DNA of 5,299 bases, from contig DGEO01000038.1 in assembly GCA_002385985.1 (NCBI GenBank), positions 1,130-6,428 on the forward strand, written 5' to 3'. The translations under genes were made by a program, and so were the position numbers. Positions within the stretch are counted from its first letter, which is position 1; the number at the start of each line of letters is the position of its first letter. Source of the DNA: Anaerolineaceae bacterium UBA3924 (GTDB lineage Bacteria > Chloroflexota > Anaerolineae > Anaerolineales > Anaerolineaceae). Positions 1 to 4,464 of this stretch are shown one piece after another. Below the pieces are notes generated by a model that saw only the letters and a list, made by a program, of their open reading frames with translations, did no database searches and was not told the DNA's origin.

Positions 1-207
1 GTCCGCCTGCTTGAGCAGCTGCCTGGCGTAGGTGCTGGTCAGCAGCTCGGGCGCGACGATCAGCGCCTGCACATCCCAGCCGCGCTCCACCGCTTCGCCG
101 ACAATGCGCACGCCCTCGCCGAAGAACAGGCCGGTCTGCTGGCGCTCCTTGCGGTCGCGCAGCTTACGGATTTGCTTTATTTGCGCGTTTGCAGTGCTAG
201 TGATCAT
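1..207 (-). CDS. TrmH/SpoU-family RNA 2'-O-methyltransferase, N-terminal part (runs off left edge)
   Basis: The first 69 codons of a gene reading leftward out of the window; the stop is not seen. The N-terminus (MITSTANAQIKQIRKLRDRK, then LFFGEGVRIVGEAVERGW and ALIVAPELL) matches the substrate-binding domain that precedes the SPOUT methyltransferase domain in TrmH/TsnR/RlmB-like enzymes. These methylate a ribose 2'-OH in rRNA or tRNA using S-adenosylmethionine. The catalytic knotted domain lies outside the window, so target RNA and subgroup cannot be assigned. The ATG at 207 overlaps the end of ruvC by 11 nt (ATGATCACTAG), which suggests translational coupling. No good Shine-Dalgarno is visible, but conservation starts right at this Met. 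The usual family motif has a hydrophobic residue before EG; here it is G (FFGEG). I am fairly sure of the family and unsure of the substrate. Confidence 0.85.
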   Translation of the reverse strand, partial: MITSTANAQIKQIRKLRDRKERQQTGLFFGEGVRIVGEAVERGWDVQALIVAPELLTSTYARQLLKQAD

Positions 208-691
208 CGAGCAAATTGGTCAGCCTGTGACTGTGCAGGTGGCAGATGGCCACCGCCAATGCATCGGCGGCGTCGTCCGGGTGCGGGATGTCATCCAGCT
301 GCAGCAGGGCGCGGACCATCTCCTGCACCTGCAGTTTCTCTGCCCCGCCCCACCCGGCGACCGCCTGCTTGATGGCCATGGGTGTGTATTCGCCCACCGG
401 TATGCCCATCTCGGCCAGCGCCAGCAGGGCCACCCCGCGCGCCTGTCCGACCGCGATCGCGGTGGTCACGTTCCGCCGGAAAAAAAGCTTCTCCACCGCA
501 GCGCCGTCCGGGCGGTGGAGAAGCAGAATCTGCTTGATTTCCTGGTAAAGCATCAGCAGCCGCTGTTCAGCCGGCATACCCGCGGGCGTGCGAATGGCCC
601 CGAAGTCCACCATTTCCAGCCCATTTTCGGTTTCGCGAACCAGGCCAAAGCCGGTGATGGCGGTGCCAGGGTCAATCCCGATCACCAGCAT
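197..691 (-). CDS. ruvC: Crossover junction endodeoxyribonuclease RuvC
   Basis: RuvC resolves Holliday junctions at the end of homologous recombination by symmetric nicking, as a dimer working with RuvAB. The 164-residue product has normal family length. The catalytic acidic residues are visible: D7 in IGIDPGTAITGFG, E67 in AAVEKLFF, and D140 and D143 in HPDDAADALAVAICH. The basic/glycine segment GWGGAEKLQVQEMV (about residues 113-126) is also typical. The F70-F71 pair following E67 corresponds to the aromatic residues used in junction binding. The ATG at 691 is preceded by GGAG (698-701) with a 6-nt spacer, lying inside the end of yebC. Only 3 nt separate the yebC stop from this start, and the downstream methyltransferase overlaps by 11 nt, so the three genes should be co-transcribed. 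ruvA and ruvB are not in the window. Confidence 0.97.
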   Translation of the reverse strand: MLVIGIDPGTAITGFGLVRETENGLEMVDFGAIRTPAGMPAEQRLLMLYQEIKQILLLHRPDGAAVEKLFFRRNVTTAIAVGQARGVALLALAEMGIPVGEYTPMAIKQAVAGWGGAEKLQVQEMVRALLQLDDIPHPDDAADALAVAICHLHSHRLTNLLDDH

Positions 692-694
692 GGC

Positions 695-1450
695 CTACTC
701 CGACTCGAACGCAGACAGCGCCTCCTCAGAAACTTGCAGGTTGGAGTACACATTCTGCACGTCATCCAGTTCTTCGATGTTCTCGATGGCGCGCAGGACC
801 TGCAGGGCATCTGCGGTGCTGAGTTCAATTTCCTGGTTGGGGATCATGCGCAGGCCGGCTTCCTCCGGCTGGAACCCCGCCGCACGGAGGGCATCGCTCA
901 GCACCTTGAAGGATTCAACCGGGCCGGTGATGGTGAACTCGCCGTCCTCGAAAGTCACATCGTCCGCCCCGCCTTCCACCGCGATCTCGAAGAGCCTGTC
1001 GTAATCCTCTTCCTTCCCGGGGATGGAGAAGACCGCCGCCCGGTGGAACTGCCAGGCCGTGGAGCCGGCTTCACCCAGCGAGCCGCCGCTGCGAGAGAGC
1101 ATGTGTCGCAGCTCGGCGACGGTGCGGTTGCGGTTTTCGGTGACGCACTCGATCATCAGGGCCACTCCGTTCGGAGCGTAGCCTTCGTACATCACTTCCT
1201 CGTAATCGGCGCCATCTTTGCTTTCGCCCGTTCCGCGCTTGATGGCCCGCTCGATGTTGTCTTTGGGCATGTTCTGGGCTCTAGCTTTGTCTACCGCCAG
1301 GCGTAACCGGAAGTTGGTGTCGGGGTCACCGCCGCCTTCGCGTGCGGCCAGAACAATTTCTCTCGTCAGGCGGGTGAACAGCTGCCCGCGCTTGGCATCG
1401 GTTGCGCCTTTCTTCCTTTTAATGGTAGCCCACTTGGAATGTCCAGACAT
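695..1450 (-). CDS. yebC: YebC/PmpR/TACO1 family protein
   Basis: A 251-residue YebC-family protein of full normal length. The N-terminus MSGHSKWATIKRKKGATDAK is the family hallmark, followed by RGQLFTRLTREI, NMPKDNIERAIKRGTGE, YEGYAPNGVALMIECVTENRNRT and GGSLGEAGSTAWQF, the three-domain YebC arrangement. The frame is open upstream to an ATG at 1501, but I chose 1450 for two reasons: conservation begins there, and AAGGAG sits 7 nt upstream; the 17 extra codons are not family-like. The family was long annotated as DNA-binding transcription regulators. Mitochondrial TACO1 is a translational activator, and recent work links bacterial members to relief of ribosome stalling on proline stretches, so a translation role is at least as likely. 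yebC next to ruvC is a common bacterial arrangement. This is the first gene of the yebC-ruvC-methyltransferase run. Confidence 0.97.
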   Translation of the reverse strand: MSGHSKWATIKRKKGATDAKRGQLFTRLTREIVLAAREGGGDPDTNFRLRLAVDKARAQNMPKDNIERAIKRGTGESKDGADYEEVMYEGYAPNGVALMIECVTENRNRTVAELRHMLSRSGGSLGEAGSTAWQFHRAAVFSIPGKEEDYDRLFEIAVEGGADDVTFEDGEFTITGPVESFKVLSDALRAAGFQPEEAGLRMIPNQEIELSTADALQVLRAIENIEELDDVQNVYSNLQVSEEALSAFESE

Positions 1451-1457
1451 ACCATTG

Positions 1458-1463
1458 CTCCTT
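1458..1463 (-). promoter_or_regulatory. Shine-Dalgarno of yebC (decides start)
   Basis: AAGGAG on the minus strand, 7 nt before the ATG at 1450. It fixes the yebC start at MSGHSKW rather than the upstream in-frame ATG at 1501. That upstream ATG would lie at about the predicted transcription start site and has no ribosome-binding site. Confidence 0.85.
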
Positions 1464-1501
1464 CTTAATACATTGAATAGATAACGGATCGAATTGTGCA
1501 A

Positions 1502-1510
1502 ATTATACCA
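1502..1510 (-). promoter_or_regulatory. Extended -10 promoter for the yebC-ruvC run
   Basis: The minus strand reads TGGTATAAT, a perfect TATAAT hexamer with the upstream TGn extension typical of promoters that tolerate a poor -35. The predicted transcription start near 1495 gives a leader of about 45 nt ending in the AAGGAG ribosome-binding site. The -35 position (about 1525-1530, ACAGGA) has little resemblance to TTGACA and falls inside the hairpin at 1520-1542. Confidence 0.75.
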
Positions 1511-1519
1511 TGCAACCTT

Positions 1520-1548
1520 CCGCCTCCTGTGTCTGGAGGCGGTTTTTT
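1520..1548 (+). terminator. Orphan rho-independent terminator on the plus strand
   Basis: A perfect 8-bp GC-rich stem (CCGCCTCC / GGAGGCGG, 1520-1527 and 1535-1542) with a 7-nt loop, followed directly by six T residues (1543-1548). Only the plus-strand reading has the T-run. No plus-strand gene lies to its left; the neighbours there are the minus-strand yebC and its promoter. It could block antisense or read-through transcription, or end a short plus-strand RNA. Confidence 0.75.
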
Positions 1549-1559
1549 CTCCCCCTGGC

Positions 1560-1573
1560 TGGCCGAACGGCCA
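1560..1573. repeat. Short perfect inverted repeat
   Basis: TGGCCG and CGGCCA separated by AA. It could be a small hairpin or a protein-binding palindrome, and it lies 12 bp past the T-run of the terminator-like hairpin. No function can be read from it. Confidence 0.4.
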
Positions 1574-1618
1574 ATTGTGTTCGGACCGTTAAGAAAAAAT
1601 AACCGTTTTAGGAAATCC

Positions 1619-1639
1619 CGGGCAGTGAAAAGCTGCCCG
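1619..1639 (+). other. Hairpin with TGAAAAG loop, copy 1
   Basis: A perfect 7-bp stem CGGGCAG / CTGCCCG around the 7-nt loop TGAAAAG. Three T residues follow on the plus strand, too few for a confident terminator. The identical loop appears again in the hairpin at 1678-1700, which makes a chance pair less likely and suggests a repeated RNA or DNA element. Its function is unknown. Confidence 0.45.
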
Positions 1640-1677
1640 TTTCATAACCGCTCCCTCCCGGCACCTTACAGGATTGA

Positions 1678-1700
1678 AAGGAGGGTGAAAAGCCCGCCCT
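1678..1700 (+). other. Hairpin with TGAAAAG loop, copy 2
   Basis: Read on the plus strand, GGAGGG pairs with CCCGCC around the same 7-nt loop TGAAAAG seen at 1626-1632, with one A-G mismatch in the stem. The left arm contains a strong Shine-Dalgarno-like AAGGAGG with no suitably spaced start codon. GTG follows too closely, and the ATG at 1703 is about 18 nt away and opens only a 7-codon frame. Confidence 0.35.
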
Positions 1701-1706
1701 GGATGC

Positions 1707-1735
1707 TTGCTAAATTAGGACAATAATACTATTCT
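1707..1735 (+). promoter_or_regulatory. Candidate promoter of the plus-strand sortase-like gene
   Basis: TTGCTA (1707-1712) and TATTCT (1730-1735), each 4 of 6 to the sigma-70 consensus, with a 17-bp spacer. The transcription start would be near 1742, giving a leader of about 65 nt that contains the small TATGGG/CCCATA hairpin (1761-1777). If this is the real promoter, the twin TGAAAAG hairpins lie upstream of the transcript as DNA elements rather than in the leader. Confidence 0.4.
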
Positions 1736-1795
1736 ATTACCAGATTACAACCACAGCATATATGGGCCTAACCCATAACAAACCGCATGGTTGCT

Positions 1796-1801
1796 AGGTG
1801 A
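1796..1801 (+). promoter_or_regulatory. Shine-Dalgarno deciding the start at 1807
   Basis: AGGTGA is fully complementary to the 3' end of 16S rRNA (UCACCU) and lies 5 nt before the ATG at 1807. The alternative GTG start at 1798 would overlap this site, so 1807 is preferred; the difference is only three residues. Confidence 0.75.
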
Positions 1802-1806
1802 GCCTG

Positions 1807-2526
1807 ATGAGCAAGTTCCAGATGACATTTATAACGATCCTGATCCTCACCACCCTGTCGGGTGTTTTCTCCAGAATACCGGTTCAATTTTCCTTGCCCG
1901 TGACCAGCGTCTCAGCGCTCGGCACCCGCACCCAGGTCAGCTTCGACATGGACGCCGCCCGGGCTCCCGCGGTGACCGTCCGCTCCCGCCTCCCTCTACT
2001 GAGCACATTCGCCCGCGAGGTGAAGAACCAGAACTCGCAGACCGTCGTGGGCGTGTACGTTCCCGGTGAGTTCGCCCTGCCGGTCGTGCAGCAGCCCCAT
2101 GGGCAGGCCGCCTACGTCTCCACCGAACCAGACACCATCACCCAGTTCTCCCTGGCAGAGAAATACGGTGCGGTCGGCCTGCTGGCACACAATTACCTGA
2201 GCGGTGAAGAGTTCTTCAAGCTCAAGCCCAACCAGTACATCATCGTCCTGTTCGGCGACGGCCGCATGGACTACTACCGGGTCACCGCTGCCGAAAGCTA
2301 CCAGGCGCTGGTGCCCAACTCCCCTTACTCCGATTTCGTCAACCTGGACGACCCCACGGGCAAGGTGATCACCAGCTCTGAGCTGTTCAAGCATGTGTAC
2401 GCCCGCCCCGACACGCTGGTCTTCCAGACCTGCATCAACGCCAACGGCGATCCCTCCTGGGGCCGGCTGTTCGTCACTGCCGAAAAGGTGGACATCCGCC
2501 AGGGCCAGATCATGGCCTCCAACTGA
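1807..2526 (+). CDS. Exported sortase-fold protein (His-Cys-Arg triad), putative transpeptidase
   Basis: A 239-residue protein with an N-terminal hydrophobic segment (about residues 7-22) serving as signal peptide or membrane anchor, a spacer to about 80, and a C-terminal sortase-like domain (about 81-232). The triad is visible: H128 in GAVGLLAHNYLSGEEFF, C209 in TLVFQTCI and R220 in SWGRLFV, matching the sortase order of His, TLxTC-like Cys and an Arg two strands on. Sortases cleave a C-terminal sorting motif and join the substrate to a cell-wall or pilin nucleophile outside the membrane. The segment FFKLKPNQYIIVLFGDGRMDYYRV is the usual sortase beta-strand following the His. It differs clearly from the canonical sortase encoded at 3600-4394 and may be a distinct subfamily; its substrate is unknown. 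A QTC replaces the canonical TxTC. It stands alone on the plus strand, converging on a response regulator. Family assignment rests on motifs only. Confidence 0.8.
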   Translation: MSKFQMTFITILILTTLSGVFSRIPVQFSLPVTSVSALGTRTQVSFDMDAARAPAVTVRSRLPLLSTFAREVKNQNSQTVVGVYVPGEFALPVVQQPHGQAAYVSTEPDTITQFSLAEKYGAVGLLAHNYLSGEEFFKLKPNQYIIVLFGDGRMDYYRVTAAESYQALVPNSPYSDFVNLDDPTGKVITSSELFKHVYARPDTLVFQTCINANGDPSWGRLFVTAEKVDIRQGQIMASN

Positions 2527-2544
2527 AATACCCCCTGACCGTTC

Positions 2545-2573
2545 AAAGGACCAGCCGCACGGCTGGTCCTTTT
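2545..2573. terminator. Bidirectional terminator between convergent genes
   Basis: A perfect 12-bp stem AAAGGACCAGCC / GGCTGGTCCTTT around GCAC, 18 nt after the sortase-like stop codon and directly abutting the stop of the minus-strand response regulator (2575-2577). The T-run is TTTT on the plus strand and TTT on the minus strand, so it should work best for the plus-strand gene but can serve both. Confidence 0.88.
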
Positions 2574-2574
2574 G

Positions 2575-3345
2575 TTATCCTTCGGTCTGCAGCTTGTACC
2601 CCTGCCGCCCGACGTTGGTCAGCAGCTCAAACTCAGGGTAGATGCGGTCGAACTTGCGGCGCAGCAGGTACACCAGGTACTTGATGCGCTGGCGGGCCTT
2701 CTGCGAATCCTTGCCCCACACCGACTGCGAGATGGTCTCGTAGCGGACCAGCGCAGGCGCGTTTTTAGCCAGCACCGCCAGCACGCTGAACTCCCGGCTG
2801 GTCAGCTGCACGTTCTGCCCCCTGTAGGTGACTTCTTTAGTTTTCAAGTCGATGGTCAGTTCCACCTTTGGGAACGTCAGCCGGCTGGAGTCGTGCACCC
2901 GCTTCGCCCGCCGCAGCACAGCGTTTATCCGTGCCACTACCTCGTCGATGAAAAACGGTTTGGTTAGATAATCGTCCACGCCCTGTTCAAGCATGTTGAC
3001 AATGGTTTCTTTGTTGGACAGGGCCGAGATTACCATTACCGGTGTGTTGGAACTGCTGCGCAGGTGTGAAAGCACCTCCCACCCGTCCATTTCCGGCATC
3101 ATCAGGTCCAGCAGCACCAAGTCGGGCGGTGTCTGCACATATTTCTTCAGGGCCTCCTTCCCGTTTTCCGCGCTGAACACGTCAAAACCTGCCTGCCTGA
3201 GGATATGTTTCAAGAGCATGGTGGTATCGATGTCGTCTTCGACGATGAGAATACGGCGGCGTTCACTGGTGTACACTTCGTCGAGATCCACGCCTACACT
3301 GATCGGATACTCCTTAACCTGTGTCATCTCCATTAAGTCCGCCAT
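2575..3345 (-). CDS. OmpR/PhoB-family response regulator (receiver plus winged helix)
   Basis: A 256-residue DNA-binding response regulator. The receiver domain (about 31-147) has the acidic pocket E36-D37-D38 (ILIVEDD), phospho-acceptor D80 in LVLLDLMMPEMDGWE, S107 in VISA and K129 in DDYLTKPFF. The winged-helix effector domain (about 155-254) shows LTSREFSVLAVLAKNAPALV, the recognition-helix region RQRIKYLVYLLRRKF and the wing NVGRQGYKL. It is expected to be phosphorylated on D80 by a sensor kinase and to bind tandem DNA repeats as a dimer. About 30 residues precede the receiver, more than usual, with no recognised motif. The ATG at 3345 is supported by GGGGAG 6 nt upstream; Met5 and Met7 are alternatives. 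No histidine kinase is adjacent. It lies between two sortase genes, so control of surface-protein display is a reasonable guess but not demonstrated. Confidence 0.95.
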   Translation of the reverse strand: MADLMEMTQVKEYPISVGVDLDEVYTSERRRILIVEDDIDTTMLLKHILRQAGFDVFSAENGKEALKKYVQTPPDLVLLDLMMPEMDGWEVLSHLRSSSNTPVMVISALSNKETIVNMLEQGVDDYLTKPFFIDEVVARINAVLRRAKRVHDSSRLTFPKVELTIDLKTKEVTYRGQNVQLTSREFSVLAVLAKNAPALVRYETISQSVWGKDSQKARQRIKYLVYLLRRKFDRIYPEFELLTNVGRQGYKLQTEG

Positions 3346-3351
3346 AGCGAT

Positions 3352-3357
3352 CTCCCC
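3352..3357 (-). promoter_or_regulatory. Shine-Dalgarno of the response regulator (decides start)
   Basis: GGGGAG on the minus strand with a 6-nt spacer to the ATG at 3345. This favours the first Met over Met5 and Met7, and so supports the unusual N-terminal extension being translated. Confidence 0.75.
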
Positions 3358-3382
3358 TTTTTACAGCGATAATGATTAACGC

Positions 3383-3406
3383 AAAAACCGGCCAGAAGGC
3401 CGGTTT
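3383..3406 (-). terminator. Terminator-like hairpin in the response-regulator leader
   Basis: A perfect 9-bp stem AAACCGGCC / GGCCGGTTT with a 4-nt loop. Read on the minus strand it ends in TTTTT (GGTTTTTGCG), with only TTT on the plus strand. It is about 40 nt before the response-regulator start codon. It could end transcripts arriving from the sortase gene, end a small RNA started at 3546-3573, or act as an attenuator of the response regulator. Confidence 0.7.
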
Positions 3407-3419
3407 CGCTATTCGCTCC

Positions 3420-3470
3420 CTGAGCGCCCAACCATGTTTCCATGGTTAAGCGACCAACTCAAGCGCTCAG
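3420..3470 (-). ncRNA. Structured element upstream of the response regulator (candidate leader RNA)
   Basis: A 51-nt nested structure. The outer perfect 8-bp stem CTGAGCGC / GCGCTCAG (3420-3427 with 3463-3470) encloses an inner perfect 7-bp hairpin AACCATG / CATGGTT (3430-3436 with 3441-3447). On the minus strand the inner loop is GAAA, a stable GNRA tetraloop, which favours a minus-strand RNA, the same strand as the response regulator. It lies between a candidate promoter (3546-3573) and the terminator-like hairpin (3383-3406). I do not recognise it as a known riboswitch or small-RNA family. The palindromes could instead be protein-binding sites. Confidence 0.45.
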
Positions 3471-3545
3471 TTCATCGCGTCCTGTAAACCACTACCAACA
3501 CTCTTACAAGTGCGGGTTCCTATCAGTAATATTCCATTACAAAAT

Positions 3546-3573
3546 AGTATACCGGTTAGATCAAGAAATGCAA
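3546..3573 (-). promoter_or_regulatory. Candidate promoter for the response regulator or its leader RNA
   Basis: On the minus strand, TTGCAT (3568-3573) and TATACT (3546-3551, 5 of 6 to TATAAT) are separated by 16 bp. The start site near 3539 would give a leader of about 195 nt before the response-regulator ATG. The promoter begins only about 27 bp after the sortase stop codon, in a locally AT-rich stretch. Confidence 0.5.
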
Positions 3574-3599
3574 TGGGGGAAATTCCGATATTGGACTAC

Positions 3600-4394
3600 T
3601 TAATCAACCCGTTCGTTTTCCAGCACCGGCCGGGCCACGATGATCAGGCGGTGTGTATTCGACCATGGCGGCCAGCAGGTGATTATGGTCACGCGCTCAT
3701 CGTCCGACGGCTGGATCCAGCGCGCGTTGTCCAGCCGCGTCTGCAGATCCATCCAGCGCTCAGCGGCGATCATCACATTGGTGACGATGTACTCCCGGTA
3801 ATAGCTCCCCGAATACAGCGTGAAGCGGTCTCCCGCGCGCAGCTGGTCCAGCTTCTCGAACACCTTGCCGTGGATGTTGTGATGCCCGTTGAGCACCGTG
3901 TTGCCGATCCTGCCCAGGGTGGCAGAATCCGGGTGCCAGCCGACTGCATACTCATCCGGGGCCAGCCACTGTCTGTACGTCTTTCCTTCCAGCTCCAACT
4001 CTTCCAGCTGGGCCTCAATGATGGGCGCATCCAGTTCGATCGCCGGGATGACGATCCTGTCCGGGATCAGCGGCGGGGCGGTCGGCGTCGGGATCAACTT
4101 CACCTTCGGCGTGGCAGACTGCCCGGCGGCCTGCGACGACGCAGCGGTGGCGTCCGCCGCCAGGGTAGCCTCCAGCGCCGGCTCGGCGGTGATGTCCGGC
4201 GCCAGCTGGCTCTCCTCCAGGCTCAGCAGGGGCAGGAACCCCTCCTCCGGTGGCTGCTGTGTTCTGACTGGCCGGTGCGAGGCCGAAATGTTCTCAAGCG
4301 CCAGCCGCCCGAAACCCACAATGCTTGCGCCAAGGAACATCATCCCTGCCAGTGCGTAGAGTAGTGTCTTCATTCTCGTATTCGATAAGCGCAT
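3600..4394 (-). CDS. Sortase (membrane-anchored cysteine transpeptidase)
   Basis: A 264-residue sortase. It has an N-terminal membrane segment (about residues 10-28, LLYALAGMMFLGASIVGFG), a Pro/Ala/Thr-rich spacer (about 40-110), and a catalytic domain (about 112-258). Catalytic motifs: NTVLNGHHNIHGKVF (H171 is the likely active-site His), VTIITCWPPWSNTHRL with C240, and R249. It should act outside the membrane, cleaving an LPxTG-like motif between Thr and Gly through a thioester on C240. The obvious substrate is the adjacent LIPVTGG surface protein encoded at 4465-5299. The TCWP...THRL signature is reminiscent of class D/E-like sortases of Chloroflexota, but I cannot assign a class. The start is uncertain: ATG 4394 has only a weak upstream GGG, and ATG 4373 (MKTLLY) is an alternative. 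A strong terminator lies immediately upstream, so expression probably depends on read-through or a promoter I cannot identify. Confidence 0.93.
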   Translation of the reverse strand: MRLSNTRMKTLLYALAGMMFLGASIVGFGRLALENISASHRPVRTQQPPEEGFLPLLSLEESQLAPDITAEPALEATLAADATAASSQAAGQSATPKVKLIPTPTAPPLIPDRIVIPAIELDAPIIEAQLEELELEGKTYRQWLAPDEYAVGWHPDSATLGRIGNTVLNGHHNIHGKVFEKLDQLRAGDRFTLYSGSYYREYIVTNVMIAAERWMDLQTRLDNARWIQPSDDERVTIITCWPPWSNTHRLIIVARPVLENERVD

Positions 4395-4405
4395 GATTAC
4401 CCGTC

Positions 4406-4447
4406 AAAGAAAAGGCTGCGCCACAGCGGGGTACTATGGCGCAGCCT
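4406..4447 (-). terminator. Strong minus-strand terminator between substrate and sortase
   Basis: A perfect 11-bp stem AGGCTGCGCCA / TGGCGCAGCCT (4413-4423 with 4437-4447) with a 13-nt loop. Read on the minus strand it is followed by TTTTCTTT. It sits 17 nt after the surface-protein stop codon and 11 nt before the sortase start codon, so it should separate or attenuate the two genes. Confidence 0.85.
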
Positions 4448-4464
4448 GCAGGTTACAGCTATGA

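Larger units (their letters stand above)
1451..1806. other. Divergent intergenic region between yebC and the sortase-like gene
   Basis: This is 356 bp without a credible gene, visibly more AT-rich in places than its flanks. From left to right it holds the yebC ribosome-binding site and extended -10 promoter, a plus-strand terminator-like hairpin (1520-1548), an inverted repeat TGGCCG/CGGCCA (1560-1573), a direct repeat ACCGTT at 1585 and 1602, two hairpins sharing the loop TGAAAAG (1619-1639 and 1678-1700), a candidate rightward promoter (1707-1735), a TATGGG/CCCATA hairpin (1761-1777), an AACC/GGTT hairpin (1781-1792) and the ribosome-binding site of the plus-strand gene. The short open frame at 1496-1726 runs through the terminator and looks non-coding. 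Confidence 0.7.

Noticed and set aside
32..1306. A 424-codon plus-strand open frame
   Set aside because: It runs antisense to ruvC and yebC, both of which have full family motifs on the other strand. Its translation shows no recognisable domain and reflects GC-rich codon bias.
1451..1501. N-terminal 17-codon extension of yebC
   Set aside because: The ribosome-binding site AAGGAG and the family-defining MSGHSKW both point to the ATG at 1450; the upstream ATG coincides with the expected transcript start.
1601..1720. Possible cobalamin-type riboswitch, because of GGTGAAAAGCCCGCC-like sequence
   Set aside because: The core GCCACTG box and the other conserved blocks are absent, and the gene downstream has no link to cobalamin.
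1496..1726. A 76-codon plus-strand open frame in the divergent region
   Set aside because: It passes straight through a strong plus-strand terminator and the twin hairpins, starts with no ribosome-binding site, and has no recognisable composition or motif.
1677..1726. A leader peptide after AAAGGAGG (ATG at 1703, 7 codons)
   Set aside because: The spacing of about 18 nt is too long for initiation, and the peptide MLAKLGQ has no regulatory codon run.
1996..2394. A 132-codon minus-strand open frame inside the sortase-like gene
   Set aside because: It is antisense to a gene with a clear signal segment and catalytic triad; there is no ribosome-binding site or domain.
3510..4364. A 284-codon plus-strand open frame
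   Set aside because: It is antisense to the canonical sortase; the Arg/Gln/Gly-rich composition is typical of a shadow frame.
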